From positions 348,587,390-348,651,389 of the forward strand of contig NC_092873.1 of NCBI RefSeq assembly GCF_028372415.1: a stretch of DNA of 64,000 bases, read 5' to 3'. The number at the start of each line of letters is the position of its first letter. Positions within the stretch are counted from its first letter, which is position 1. Source of the stretch: Notamacropus eugenii (lineage: Eukaryota; Chordata; Mammalia; Diprotodontia; Macropodidae). Below the pieces are notes generated by a model. It saw nothing but the letters and a program-made list of their open reading frames with translations, did no database searches and had not been told where the DNA came from. The translations under genes were made by a program, and so were the position numbers. Positions 11,863-24,479 of the stretch are shown in pieces.

Positions 11863-12092
11863 GTTTATAGACAGCTCGATGCCACAGTGGATAGAGCGCT
11901 AGGCCTAGAGATGCATCTTCCTGAGTTCAAATCTGGCTTCAGACACTTCCTAGATGTGTGACCATGGGCAAGTCACTTAACTCTGTTTGCCTCAGTTTCC
12001 TCATCTGTAAAATGAGCTGGGGAAGGAAATGGCAAACCACTTCAGTCTCTTGACCAAAAAAACCCCAAATAGGGGTCAGACTAAACAACAAC
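11863..12092 (+). repeat. RTE-tailed SINE (MAR1-like), near full length, sense
   Basis: This is a complete example of the class. It has the head 'gatgccacagtggatagag', 'gagttcaaatctggcttcag', 'gcaagtcacttaac', 'gcctcagtttcctcatctg', then the RTE-like tail 'gaaatggcaaaccacttcag' ending in AACAACAAC. The (AAC)n end is typical of RTE-mobilised SINEs. Confidence 0.92.
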
Positions 12093-12639
12093 TAATCTAC
12101 TTTCACTGCCATCAGAAACCCTCTCATTTGGTTCGGTCCACATCTGCCCAGGGAAAGTCACCTTCTACCTCCACCAGGAACATTGTTCTTGGGAGAACTT
12201 CTCCTCCCTCCTCACTTCAGCAAAGTTAGAGGAACCAAGGCTCAATTCTGCTGGCTCAGTTTCACTTTGAACTTTCATCACTTCCAGGTTCCCTCCTTCC
12301 CATCCCACCTCCTCCCAATAACAACCTGGTCCAGCCCTAGATTTCCTTAACCACTGATGCTCCCCAATTTATGTAAGTGGTCCATTATCTCTTAAAAAAA
12401 AAAAAACTCTCCCAAGCTCAGGCCAATATTAAGTACCTACTGTGTGTCAAGTGGAGTGCTTAGAAATGAAGATACAAAGAAAGACCCCTCCCACAAAAGT
12501 CTCTTCTTTCAAGGAGGTCACAGTCTAAAATCCAGAGTTCACCATATGAACCGATAGTTCCTAACCCCAGTTCTACAGCCCTAAGACAATTCTCTCAAGA
12601 GATTTTAATAAATTTCTTTTTTAAAAAAATCTGAATCAC

Positions 12640-12802
12640 TTTAATTTTTAAAAATAAGATATGCTGGTTGGTTTGACTGATTTATCTTTTTCTTCCTCTT
12701 TTTTCTTTAAAAAAATATTTGTTATATAGCATAGCTCTCTGGGATAAAGGAAGGATACAGGGGGAAATTTAGGTGATGTAAAAATAAAAGATATCAATAA
12801 AA
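12640..12802 (+). repeat. L1 3' tail (sense)
   Basis: It holds the marsupial L1 3' terminal motif: 'tagctctctgggataaagga', 'aggtgatgtaaaaataaaag', 'atatcaataaaat'. Three similar tails follow one another near 21715-22490. Confidence 0.7.
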
Positions 12803-13620
12803 TGTTTATTTTTACAATAAAGCATGCTACTTTTAGGCACATTTAGGAGACACAGGGCAAGGGAGAAGTCTTGTGAAATCAAACATTTCACAACTCCAAA
12901 AGATCAGTACTCCTCTTAAAGGGAGTTGATAACTATATGCCAAAGAAAAGCAGGCCCTAATCCCAGTCGAGGCAGAGCCAGCAGGCACATGGAGCTGCCC
13001 ACGCCCATGCTGGCACTCTCCAGCCAGGGAGACTGAACACAAGCAGGTGCTGATGACAGAACCCTAAAGGATGTGGAGATCAGAGAGGAAGGGGGATGGG
13101 TGACAAAACCTCCTAGCCACACAAGGAGTCCCCAAACCCCCTCGAAGATAATAGACAAGTTAGATGACCAGCCCCTGAAGGTGGCCACCCTTGGGACTAG
13201 GAACACCCTGCACAATTTCCTGCTACCCCACCACCCATCACCCCAAACTTCCTGTTGTTGCCCATACCGAGTACTCATTCATCAGGGAACCTCCCACCCC
13301 CACCTCAGGGGGAAGTGGCGGCCCCTCCCCCACCAGCCTCACCAGACACACACATCTACCGTTAGCACAGTTACCCCACCCTCCCAAAGTGGAGATGCCT
13401 CCAGCTTTGAGGCCCTGTACCCTCCTTCTTGAGGTTTCCTGCTGACACCGTCTTAACCAGGGCTTTGCTGTGTCTGGGTGCCCATCCCCAGGCTGGCAAA
13501 AGCAGCTGGAGGTATCCAAGAACTGGGGATCTGGGGGCATCAGGACAGTTGCGATCCTCTGAAAAACCTTGGTGATGGCGGTATAGGTTGGTAGGCTGGG
13601 CCTCAGGGGTGCCTCTATAA

Positions 13621-13756
13621 CAGAGGTAGGAAATCCGTGGCCTTGAGGCCAGATGTGGCCCTTTAAGTCCTCAAGTGCAACCATGACCCCAAAGGACTGT
13701 ACTTGAGGACCTAGAGGGCCACCTGCAGCCTCAAGGCTGCAGATTCCCCACCCCTG
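13621..13756. mobile_element. Palindromic hAT-type MITE with perfect 8-bp target duplication
   Basis: This 136-bp near-perfect palindrome starts CAGAGGTAGGAAATC. Its right end, reverse-complemented, starts CAGGGGTGGGGAATC. The arms pair along most of their length ('ggccttgaggcc' against 'cagcctcaaggctg', 'tcctcaagt' against 'acttgagga'). The direct repeat CTCTATAA flanks it at 13613-13620 and 13757-13764. An 8-bp TSD with CAG/CTG ends is the signature of hAT superfamily transposition. It has no coding capacity and so was mobilised in trans. Confidence 0.93.
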
Positions 13757-13879
13757 CTCTATAAAATGGGCCTGGAATAGAGAAGAACTAGTACTTTGGG
13801 TATTCCTGCTTCCTCTATGCCAGGCTTAACCCATCACCCTGGTGAAGCCTCTTCTGTTACTGTTGGACTTATAAATCCT

Positions 13880-13990
13880 TTTAAGTTGTTGTTCAGTCCA
13901 ACTCTTCTGGCCCCATGGATCATAGGCCCTTCTGTCCTCTACCGTCTCTCCAAGTCTGTCTAAGAATCCTTTCAAGGATCTCCAAATTAC
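13880..13990 (-). repeat. RTE/BovB-like fragment
   Basis: The sequence 'ttgttgttcagtccaactct', then 'ggccccatggatcatagg', resembles the 3' end of RTE/BovB-class LINEs, to which the local SINE tails are related. It is a short fragment whose precise family is uncertain. Confidence 0.5.
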
Positions 13991-16144
13991 TGGGGCTTTG
14001 GTCTCCTGGGGAAACATTTATGATAATAATAACAACAAGTTTTGTATAGAATATATAGACTGCAAAGCACCTTAATTATCTTAATTCACTTGCCCTTCCC
14101 AACAGTAAGTTATTCTTATTCCCTATTTTACAAACGAGGTAAATGAAGACAGGGATTTGTTCAGGGTCACTGAGCTAATCAGCTTCTGAGACTGGATTTG
14201 AACTTGGATCTATGTGACTCCATGTGTAGCCCTCTCTAACCATTACTTGAGATTCTATCCTATACTCTAGTCCACCCACCCACCCCTTTCTGCTACACAG
14301 ACACACAAACATACACATAGACATCTCTCCTTTCTTTCTAGGTTCTGGTTGTTTGACCCCCTGGGTCTTAGGTTCCTTCACAGGATTAGACTGGAAACAG
14401 AGCAGTACAAAGTTGGACCAAACCTCTCCCTGTTTTGGAATTGGGAAGGTGGAGGCATCCCTGCCCAACCTGGGTTCTGAGCACGATGCTCTCAATTTGC
14501 TACTACCAGGCTCTTTTCCTCCTTCAACCATGGCAGTATATGATATAAAGCTATCTACCTATGACAGTCCCAGTTGTTGTGGGCCCAGAAACGAGGCTTT
14601 CCTCCCACCCTGCCCTTTACACAGCCCCAACAGTTTGGCCAAGGTAACTATGAGCATTCCCAGGGAGAAAAGCAGAGCTGATATCTGTTTTCTGCTATTC
14701 ATTCAGCTTAGGGTCCTGGGAAAAGTGCTAGGTAGGAGAATGAGGACTGCCTGGAATTCAGAACTCCTGGGTTTGATTCCCTTGGTTCCAATTTGCTAAG
14801 TTTTTGGCCCTCTCAGTCTGAGGGTCCACCAATCCCATACCCCTGCAGACCTGCCAGATGGAGTGGGCATCAGATATAACCACCAGGGACTTCTAAAGAA
14901 CCCAAGGCCGACCACAGTCACATTGGCTCTTTCCACTCCTCACAAGACCCTCCTCCTTCAATTCAATAATCCTTTATTAAGTGCCTACTGTGTGCATCCT
15001 GCTAGATGGTAAGGATACAGACTATTACGAACATACATAACACCTGGCCCAGGGATATATGCATGCCCATCCATAAGACACTAAATTGCTCTCAAAGGAC
15101 TAACTTTCCAGTCAAACATGGGCATCAGGGAGGAAAACATAAGAACATTTTCCCTGGTATAAGGATTAATTACAAAGGAAAAGAGCAAAAAGAGGAGTAA
15201 CCCTCATGGTGTGACTGGGGCTTTGCCACAGGAGGATGATATGGGGAGTTCCCCTGTGGGAGAAGGCCCTGAGACAGAAAGGACAAACATTTCCCCTCAG
15301 AATCAGAGCAGACAGACATATGTCCTCATCTCCATTGCTCTGCCAGGCCATGGATTATAGATTTAGATCTGGGAAGAGCTTACAGGCGATTGACTCCAAA
15401 AGCCTCATTTTATAGACAAGGAAACTGAGGTACAAAAAAATTTAAGTGACTTGCCTAGGATCAAAAAGGTAGTAAGTGCCCTGCCCTATCTGTGCTGTTC
15501 TGGGTCGGGGGAAGAGAAGTGTGCCCTGATACTTTGGCCATCACTACAACCCTTTGAGGGTCCGGCATTCTTCACCTCCTTCTCAACAGGAACTCATTTA
15601 CCACCTGGCCCAGGGATCTGCTCCACTGGAGACATTTCTACTTAGCAGGGACCACTAGATGAACCACATCTAGTTCTTTCCCTCCCTTTGCCCTCAGCTG
15701 AATTTGCTCCAAGAAATGGAGTTTCCAGTTCTGGCTCTGGGTACAAGTAAAGCACTTTTTTTGAAAAAGGAGAGATCCTTTTAACCTGGGGTATGACAAA
15801 AGGCTTCCTGGAGGAAGTAAAACTTTGAGATGGGGCCTAACTTCAAAGTATAGTCACATATGAAAGAGGGGGAGGGGAATAAATCCATTCCTGGCATAGG
15901 GATGATGTAAGCAAAGGCACAGAGACAAGAGAGGGCAAGATGAGAAACAAGGAACATGCGACCGCACTCTTTGCTTGAAAACTTAGAGTACTGAATGAAG
16001 CAACAATTGGACTTATGATTTGGAACTCAAAATTTTTAAAAATGAATGTTAAATATTATCTTTACATGTAATTGGAAAAATATTTAAATACTTATTTTAA
16101 ATATTATTTTAAAATTATTTACAGTATTATTATTTTAAAATATT

Positions 16145-16625
16145 ACTTTTTTAAAAACAACTGCACTTACGACAGAAGAAAAGGGCCTATCAGTACAAAG
16201 ATAATTACAGTAATAGTTTTTTGTCACAGGCAAGTAATGGAAACAAAGTGAGTGTCCATCAAATGAGTAATGACTGGACAAATTATGGTATATGAATGGA
16301 ACTGAAGGGAATATTATTGCTCCATAAGAAATGTCAAAATGAACAGTATTCAGAGAAACCTGGAAAGATTTGTACAAACTGATACATGGTGAAGGGATCA
16401 GAACCAGGAGAACAATGTATACAGTGACCACCACATGTCACGGAAAACAACTTTAAAAGATCAGAACTCTGATTAATGCAATGATCAATCATGATTCCAG
16501 ATTTCCCACCTCCTGACAGAGAGGTGATGGACTATACAGATACAGAATGAGACATACATTTGCAGACACAGCTAATGAATTCATTCGTTTTGCTTGATTA
16601 TACTTACTTGTTATAGGGAGAGAAT
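16145..16625 (+). repeat. L1 3' end (sense)
   Basis: The same L1 3' motif series as at 4973-5592 is present: 'caagtaatggaaac', 'aattatggtatatgaatgg', 'taagaaatgtcaaaatgaac', 'gaaccaggagaacaatgtat'. The 5' side merges with an AT-rich tail-like segment at 16010-16140 that contains another LINE tail motif. Confidence 0.8.
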
Positions 16626-17464
16626 ATTTGTAAAGCACTTTATAAACCTTAAAGCACTATATAGACTCTATCTATTATGATTTCATGGTTTATTAATAAT
16701 CAATTGTACATGCTATTAATAATTCATAATATTCTGAGTTTGGGATGATCATTTATAATTAATAACTATAATTAATAGAGTAATGATATTATTTTGTGAG
16801 GAGGTGGCAATAATGAGGTAAAGAATATTTTGAAAAGAAAAATGGTGAGGCCTAATTAAAATGATCCATTGAAAACATATGTTCCCACCTCCACTGCCCT
16901 GGCAGGTCATAGGATCAGTTAGACCTTGGCAGGGCCTTGGAAGTTATTGTGAATAAAATCTTCATTTAATAAATGAGGGAATTGAGGCACAAAGAGATAA
17001 GGGATTTGACAGGGTCAAACAACTAGCAAATGTTCAAGCCTGGATTTGGACCCAGGTGTTCCTGACTTCAAGGCCCTCCCTCTCTCCATACCGTGTGTTC
17101 CCAACCACTCCACAGGGGCCACTATGGACCCTTACTCTTTTCACCCCACGATGACTGGGTCCATCCTTAACCTACTATGAGGTTAACTACTGCCCCATCT
17201 GCACGAACTACATCTGGAGAGAACAAAAGGCCCAGAAAGCCACATGTGTGAAAATAGTGATCTTCCCTTTGGGAATCAGAGCCAGAGTGCTGCTAGAATT
17301 CCCCCCAACCCCACATTTAGTCCCAGACGAGCCCCAGGTTCAACAACTGAGGACACAAACTTATAAACAACATCTCCTTCCTTCCCTGAGGGCCCTCCTC
17401 TTCCAAAGGGGTAACCATAGAGCCAGAAGGGGCCTTTAAAAACCATCTAGTCATCCCCTTCATT

Positions 17465-17690
17465 TAAAAAAAATTATTTTTATTGATCTTTCATTTTTAC
17501 ATCCTTTTTATTTCCAAATCCATCCCTACTCTTACCACTCAGCAAATCATCCCTTGTTGCAGAATTTAAAAGGGGAAAAAAAATTGGTTTGGAAAAACCA
17601 AAACATCAACCATATCTGACAGTATATACAGTATCACACACCTATAGTCCCCCCTTCCCTCTTCTGCAAGCAAGGGTGAAAGCAGGGGTT
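17465..17690 (-). repeat. L1 3' end (antisense)
   Basis: The segments 'atttttattgatctttcat', 'accatatctgacagtata' and 'acacacctatagtcccc' are the reverse complement of the terminal part of marsupial L1 3' sequence. Confidence 0.6.
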
Positions 17691-17945
17691 CCCTCCCTTG
17701 TAAGCTAGGTGATGAGGTAGAGAAAGTGCTAGCCCTGGAGTCCAGGAGACCAGAAATAAAATTTGATCCCTGACAATTACTACCTGTGTGAACCTGGGGC
17801 AAGTCACTTAATGTCTGTCTGACTCAGTTTCCTCATATGTAAAATGAAAATCGTAATGTCATCTACCCCCCCCCCATTGCTGTGAAGACCAAATGAAATC
17901 ATACTTGTAACACAGTGCCTGGCACATAGTAGGTACTTAATTTTA
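17690..17945 (+). repeat. THER/MIR-type SINE (sense)
   Basis: Hallmarks in order are 'agtgctagccctggagtc', 'ggggcaagtcacttaatg', 'gactcagtttcctcatatg', 'cagtgcctggcacatagtag'. A C-run at about 17867-17876 interrupts the 3' part. Confidence 0.85.
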
Positions 17946-18899
17946 TTCCCTACCCCCACTCCCTTATTTTCTACATTTCTGTCCATGGACAATTTTTTTG
18001 TTTCACATTTCTTTTCTCATTCTTTCCATTTACATCCCAATCTCCTCATGTCATAGAGGAGGAAGTGATTTGTCCAAGGCCAAACAGAGGGACAGATTTT
18101 GAAAGGGCTAGGACAAGAGAACACCTCTTCTGACTACCACCAATTCACTGCTGAACCAGAGTTTCACTGGAGCCTTCCGTGAGCACATTAGAGCAGAAGA
18201 GGAAATGTTAGAGGTGGGGAAATCTTTGGAGATACCCTACCACAACTTTGTGCCTTTGTGCCTTAGGAGGGTACAGGTAGGTGTGAGGGGGAGAGGGAAA
18301 AATGGAGCCTCAAAAATCACTGGAGTCCTTGGAACAGTATGGGCCCACCACCATTGCCAAGGCAGCAGCCAGAAACCCCATACCGCAATCTGTTCCTCCT
18401 TTCCCTTTGTCCCCACATTTTAAACATCAGCACCCCACTAAGTAGCCTTAGGGATAGTAGCCCCCTCAACAGAGGGTGGAAGGGCACTATTTCCATAGCT
18501 ACATAGGAACAGGGGGCTTGGAGGGGCAGAAGATAGGTCACATGGGACTAAGGCAGGCAACAGATGGTGTCTCTGGGCTGTATGGTGAGCCTAATAACAA
18601 TGATGAGGAAAATGATAAAAGTAATTCAAATAAATGTAACATTTGAAGGTTTACAAAGTGTTTTCCTTACAATAACCCTCTGAGGCGGGTAGTATAGGTA
18701 TTAGTATAAATTAATTAATAATCAATATTAATTTAGGGGGTATGAGCTGTGGTTTCACCAGTTTAAGGATCTCCTGGTGTGGGAAAACCCCTCTACTAAT
18801 GCAAATCAGCAGTTTGTCTCTAACTTATTGTCTTAGAGAGTTAGTTGCCTGGGGTACTGAAGAGTTAAGGAACTTTCCTGGGGTCACACAGATGGGGGG

Positions 18900-18940
<41 letters not shown>
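18900..18940. repeat. (GT)n microsatellite
   Basis: An almost pure GT tract sits inside a degenerate MIR element (flanked by 'ctggggtcacacag' and 'caaggccagctct'-like sequence). Confidence 0.97.
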
Positions 18941-19700
18941 CAAAGGCAAGATTGTACCCAGGTCTTCTTGGCTCTAAGGCCAGCTCTATGTACACTACAC
19001 TAGCACCTATCTTATAGATGAAGAAACCAAGAAACCAAGAGTGATTTGCCCACAGTTAATAACAGTAGTTAGTGCTGGAGCTGGAATTGGTCTCAGGAAT
19101 GGTGATCTTTTTCATTAACACACCAAGGGATAATTCTCAGCTGCCTTAGCTGGAATGGTGCCTCCAGAAGTCTGACCAGTGTTTGAGAGAGAGGAAGGGG
19201 AGTGAGAATGGTCCACGAGAAAAATGGGGACAAGAGAGCTGACTAAGGTTCCAATTGTGGACATGGGTGTCCCAGCCAGGCTGTGTGACAGATGCTGAGT
19301 ATCATTCTAGGTAGCCTTGACTTGGGATGGGGGATAAGGGAGAAGTGAAGGGTGGGGGGATGGAGAGGGGGAAGTGATGGACTGATGGAACATGTCCAGG
19401 AACACTGAGGAACCTCTACCCACCAGGTTATTTTTCTTCAGATAACTTCCTTATCTTTCACACACTTACTTCCCTGCCTTAAGAGCGTGTGACATTTTCT
19501 GGCTGTAAGGGGAGGGTTCCCTCCATAACCCCCTGCCATCCCTCTGTAGAAAAGAAGCTAGGCCCCAAGATCCAGAATAGGAATGGAATCACAGACCCAG
19601 AAGGGGCCTTAGAAGGCATTGACCCCAACATGCTAACATTATAGATGAAGAAAGGAGATCTTCCAATGAGGTAATATCTGTAAAACACTTAGCACAGTGT

Positions 19701-19946
19701 GGGGCAGTTAGGTGGCAAAGTAAATAGAGTAAAGGGCCTGAAGTCAGGAAGAGTCGTCTTCCTGGGTTCACATCTGGCCTCAGATACTTGCTAGCTGTGT
19801 GACCCTGGATAAATAATTTCACTCTGTTTGCCTCAGTTTCTTCATCTGTAAAACGAGCTGGAGAGGAAAATGGCAAACCACTCCAGTATCTTTGCCAAAA
19901 GAAACCCAAATGAGGTCACAAAGAGTCAGACCTGACTGAACAACAT
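19701..19946 (+). repeat. RTE-tailed SINE inserted into an older MIR
   Basis: This is a near full-length MAR1-like SINE with head 'ggcagttaggtggcaaag', middle 'gcctcagtttcttcatctg' and tail ending 'gactgaacaaca'. The flanks 'aaacacttagcacagtg' and 'caggtgctatataaatgct' join into one continuous MIR 3' end, so the SINE landed in a pre-existing MIR. Confidence 0.88.
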
Positions 19947-20677
19947 AGCAGGTGCTATATAAATGCTTGTCCCCTTCCTCAGCTGGGGGCTATTCCTTAT
20001 TCTAATAAAATATCCTCCCTTTCTCCTCGAACCCCAAAAAGCTGATCTTAAACCAAGCATCAGACAGCATCTATTCTTGAATCAAATGCCAAGAAGTAAA
20101 TATAGGCCACTCACAATGCACCTGGGCACAACCCTCTAGGTAAATCTAACTTGCATGTCACTCCTAAACCACTCACTCGCACTGGTCAGCACAAATACAA
20201 AGAGAATCTCCAATCACTGTGTGGTCTGGATTCTCTCCACAAGAAGAGTTGGCATTATACGGATTTAATCTGTACTATTCTACATGCTCCTCAGTTTTCC
20301 TGTCTGTGTCCTGACTTCATCCTCTACCCCACTCCCACCCTCCTTAGTCATAACTGATTCACTAGCTTGCTGTGACCTTAATCAATTCCTCATTCTGAGC
20401 CTTGGTGTTTTCTCAACTACAAAATGTGTGAAAGGATCTCTGGTCCCTCCCACTTCTGACAGTCTGGAGGCCTATAGATTCTATTATACTGGGAAATTCT
20501 AGGAGGCAGATTCTATTACATGAGGAAATCCCAGAAGGTTCATTCAAATCCAGCCTTGCTAGAAATCTGATTTTGGGCAAATCACTCAATGCTGTACCTT
20601 AGTTTCCTCAAATGCAAAATGAGACCAATAATGGACCAATAATGCCTCTACAGGACTTTAAAGTACTAAAGTCTTTT

Positions 20678-20860
20678 CTGGCCTCAGACGCTTACTGAGA
20701 TCCTGGGCAAGTCACTTAACCCTTCTTGCCTCAGTTTCCTCATCTATAAAATAAGCTGGAGAAGGAAATGGCAAACCACTCTAGTATCTTCACCAAGAAA
20801 ACCCCAAATGAGGTCACAAAGAGTCAGGCATGACTGAAAAATGACTGAAATAACTGAACT
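20678..20860 (+). repeat. RTE-tailed SINE, 5' truncated
   Basis: It starts at 'ggcctcagacgcttactgag' and runs through 'caagtcacttaacccttc', 'gaaatggcaaaccactctag' and 'agagtcaggcatgactg'. The SINE head is missing. Older MIR sequence precedes it. Confidence 0.85.
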
Positions 20861-21429
20861 CTATATCTATAATGACCAATAAGATTATTCTCTGGATCTC
20901 ACCCCTTGCCATTTTGGGGGGGCTCTCAAGGAAGAATATATATTGGCAGATAATCTCTGTAATCACTAACATTTCTATCCACTGCTGCCACCGTCCACAA
21001 GTATCTAAGGTTTCACACTTCCAGGTCAATCTGTGCATCCAGGGATTGGCTCCATTTACCATTAAAAGGAGTTTTACAAACAGAATCAGGAAAACATATC
21101 CGCACAATAAAATCCTAATGCATCCGACTAAAACCAAACATTAATAATTTCTGGTTCATTCATTGTTTGAAAAGATCCATGATGCAGCTCCTCACCATTT
21201 AGGACATTTAGTTTAATTTAATCGTAGTGAGTTGCATGAACAACCACTAAGGCTATCAAGAGATCTACTCCCCATCCTTGGGGGCTAGCACAAGAGTGAT
21301 TTAGGGTAAAAGAAAGAAGAGGAGGGGGATCGCTAGTGAGGATTAGATGCTGTGGTCCAGCTTGGCCCCAAATACATGAGATCATCCTCCTCTTTTGATG
21401 AGGTGTGGGGGTGGGAAAGGAGGGAACAA

Positions 21430-21690
21430 TCATTTATAGTGCCTACTATGTGTCGGGCACCGTGCTAAGAGCTTGACAAAGATGATCTCATTTGATCCTG
21501 ACAAGAACCCCGAAAAGTAGATGTCATTATGATCCCCATTTTACAGATGAGGAAACTGGGACAGGCAGGAGTTAAATGACTTACCCAGCACCACACTGAT
21601 AATAACTGAGAACACATTTGAACTCAGGTCTTCCTGATTCCAGGCTTAGTCCTCCAATCTACTCCATCACCCACATTCCTGTGTGGCAGC
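21430..21690 (-). repeat. THER/MIR-type SINE, near full length, antisense
   Basis: The reverse-complement MIR order is complete: 'gtgcctactatgtgtcggg', 'ccccattttacagatgagg', 'aaactgggacaggc', 'gaactcaggtcttcctgatt'. Confidence 0.85.
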
Positions 21691-21714
21691 TACAGGTCTG
21701 GGATACTGAATATA

Positions 21715-22490
21715 ACCTCAGAGTTTTTTGATATGTTGCTCAGATTTTCAAAACTTTTTTTTCTTTCTTCTTACTTTATAACTCTCTAGAATGGGGTGAA
21801 GGGAGGAATACAGAAGGAAATGTGGGTGACACAAAAACAAAATACAGCAATAAAAAGTTATTTTTTTCAAAAAACATTATGTGGTCTCCAGCTCTGGGGA
21901 GCAAATGTTATTACCTGCTACTGGTTCCTGGAAAGGCATTGTCAAAAAACATTAGATGTGGTGTGAAAGGGCCTGAATTCAAGTCCCAATTCAACCATTT
22001 ACTGGTTATATGACCTTGGCCATGTCATTTCCCTCCCTGGTTGTTTCTTCATTTGCAAAAACAAGATTGTTTTTTCCCAATGTGTTGATCAACTTTGCTG
22101 AAATTTTTTCATTTTCCTCCTTAAACAAAAAAATATTTTTTGTGATAAGGGATGGCTCTTTGGGAGGGCAAAGAGGGAGGCCAGGGGAGAAATCTAACCA
22201 ATGTAAAAAACAAAAGTTATCCATTAGAATGCCTTTTTTTAAATGGACTTGAAAGTTGGCCCTGGAGAAGAGTTGGGAGAATAAGCCTTTGCAAAGGGGG
22301 GGAGGGAGGGGAAGCTGTAGATTTGGAATATTGTACCAGATGTCAGAGACAGCTGACGTATTTGCTGAATGACTTTTCTTCCTCTTTCTTTTTTAATCTT
22401 TGTTTACAAAGAATGGTTGCTGCTAGAGAAGGTATATATTCCGAAATAGAGGTGATGTAAAACCAAAAGATTTTTTTTTAATGGGCTGGG
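21715..22490 (+). repeat. Three successive L1 3' tails
   Basis: Three related segments, near 21715-21870, 22060-22240 and 22360-22490, each pair a pyrimidine-rich lead ('tttctttcttcttactttat', 'tcattttcctccttaaac', 'tcttcctctttctttttt') with a purine-rich end ('gaaatgtgggtgacac', 'ggggagaaatctaacc', 'aggtgatgtaaaacc'). A degenerate MIR lies between the first two (about 21930-22060). Confidence 0.6.
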
Positions 22491-24221
22491 GGTTGGTTAA
22501 GACCGAAAGATTTCAAACAACTCTTGGCTCTAAATCTAAGATCTTAGCACTTGGGTGTGGCCTCAGACAAATCACTTAACTTCCCAGTAAAAAGCAGCAT
22601 AATACTTCTACCTACTTTGCATGGTTTTAAGAAAAGGACTACATAGATGTGGGCTCATGATTATTCTCCTCCTCCCAGGATGCCCTGAGAAATACTGCTT
22701 CCTGACCTCCCCCTGCTTCTGACTTTATCTCTGCTCAGCAATCCTACTCTCCAAAGGTACTGGGGGGAAGAGAGGAAAAATTAAATGATCCATCCCATGA
22801 CTTGTTGATAAATGGGGGTAGGGGTAGGGGAAGGGAAATCAAAGAAGGGAAAGGGGGTGTGCCACACTGATCTCACAGGACTATAGAATAAGAACCATTA
22901 CTGAAGAACTTGAAAATGTACCTAGTCTGTTACATAGTAGATACTCAATTATTGAGTGAATGAATGGGGACGCTATTAAAAAAAATGGAAGAGATGCCTC
23001 CCAACGCTAACATTGGGAGATTTGGGGTTAAATGGAATTGGGAATTCTAGAAGATCCCACTCCAATCCCCTTCCCCCCACATACATCCAGATAAATACTC
23101 AATAATCTAAAACTGGTTGGTTTTACACTGACAGCCCTGGGCCCAACCCCTTCAGTAAGCAGAGAAAGATGAGGAAAGTCAAATACTAAAGGCATATATA
23201 CACATACATACATACATACATACACACACACATATATACACACTCAAGATCACTGAAGTAACCTGCTTCTTTCGAGGCACTTGGGAAGCTGTCCATGTAG
23301 GCTGTGGTCTAAGCATTAGCACATTGTAGACTGCGACAGGCTAGGTCCCTGGAGGTGGTAGCCACATTACTGATAGATCCTGCTCCAAGCTCAAATATAT
23401 CCAGATATAATCCTACTTATTTCTTTCCTCCACCCCCACCTCCATCAATACCATTCCCCCAGGAGGAGAAGAAGGCCAGGTCCCTGGTAGTTCAGACAGG
23501 ACCTGGGAAAAGACAGCTCAGAGAATCATCACCCTTGGAAGGAACCTCAGAGATTATACAGTTAGACCTAGAAAGGAAGTCATCTAGTAGTAACCTTCAT
23601 TTTACAGATCACAAGAGGAAATTGAGACTTGGGAGACAAAATGACTCTTGTCCAAGGTCAGACAGGTTAGTAAGCAGCATTCAAGTTCAGGCTTTCTGAC
23701 TTCAAATCCAGCATTTTTTTTTTAAATCACTTTGATCTTTATGTCCAAAAAAAAATATTTAACTGATGAGGAAACTGAGACCCCAGGTCACATAACTAAT
23801 GGCAGACCTGGGATTAGAACCCAGGTCTGCTTACCTCCAGCCCCAATGCTGCTGTCCAGGGGCAGCAAAGGGAGACATGAGAGTAACTCAGCTCCTTTTC
23901 TGGAGTCTCTCTTCTCCTCCCCATCCCACCCCACCCCCACCACCTCGTTTTACCAGATTTCTGGGTCCCAAGCTTTCCAGGGAAAGTCTAATTTTCCTTA
24001 CCCTTCCATCCCCACCCTCCAACTACTCAGCCCTTCCCCTGCCAATCACCTACTGCCAGCGTTATCCCTAAAGCACCCATCCCTTATCACTGCCTTCCCT
24101 ACCCTAGATAGGTGCTTATAGACACCTTCTGACTTTGAGAGACAGGGTCTGCTTCCTACTCTCATCCCTTCAAAGGCTGAGAGGGGCTGGCCTAGATAAA
24201 GACTCCCAACCTCTCCGATGC

Positions 24222-24249
24222 GGGGGGGGGGGGGGGGGGGGGGGGGGGG
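24222..24249. repeat. Poly-G run of 28 bases
   Basis: An unbroken G28 tract on the plus strand (C28 on the FMNL1 sense strand) lies about 580 bp into FMNL1 intron 1. The exact length should be treated with care because homopolymers of this size are prone to sequencing error. Confidence 0.9.
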
Positions 24250-24479
24250 AAGAGGAGCCACTCCTCCCCTCTCCAGGCCCAATAACCTGGGACACCCACC
24301 GGCCCCTACCTGATCCCAGACAAGAATAAATGAGACCAAACACCCAAGCTAGAACGCCGGCACTCAGGAGGGTAATGTCAAGGCCACGTCGGAGATGTGG
24401 AGGCTTTCTCCCTAGGTAACCCTTTGCAGCCCATGGCGCCAGCCCAAAGCTAGCGGCTGGCACTGACCTCCTCCGACTT

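Noticed and set aside
11863..12092. tRNA gene within the SINE heads
   Set aside because: The heads do not give a complete tRNA with intact A and B boxes and cloverleaf; they are SINE promoters.
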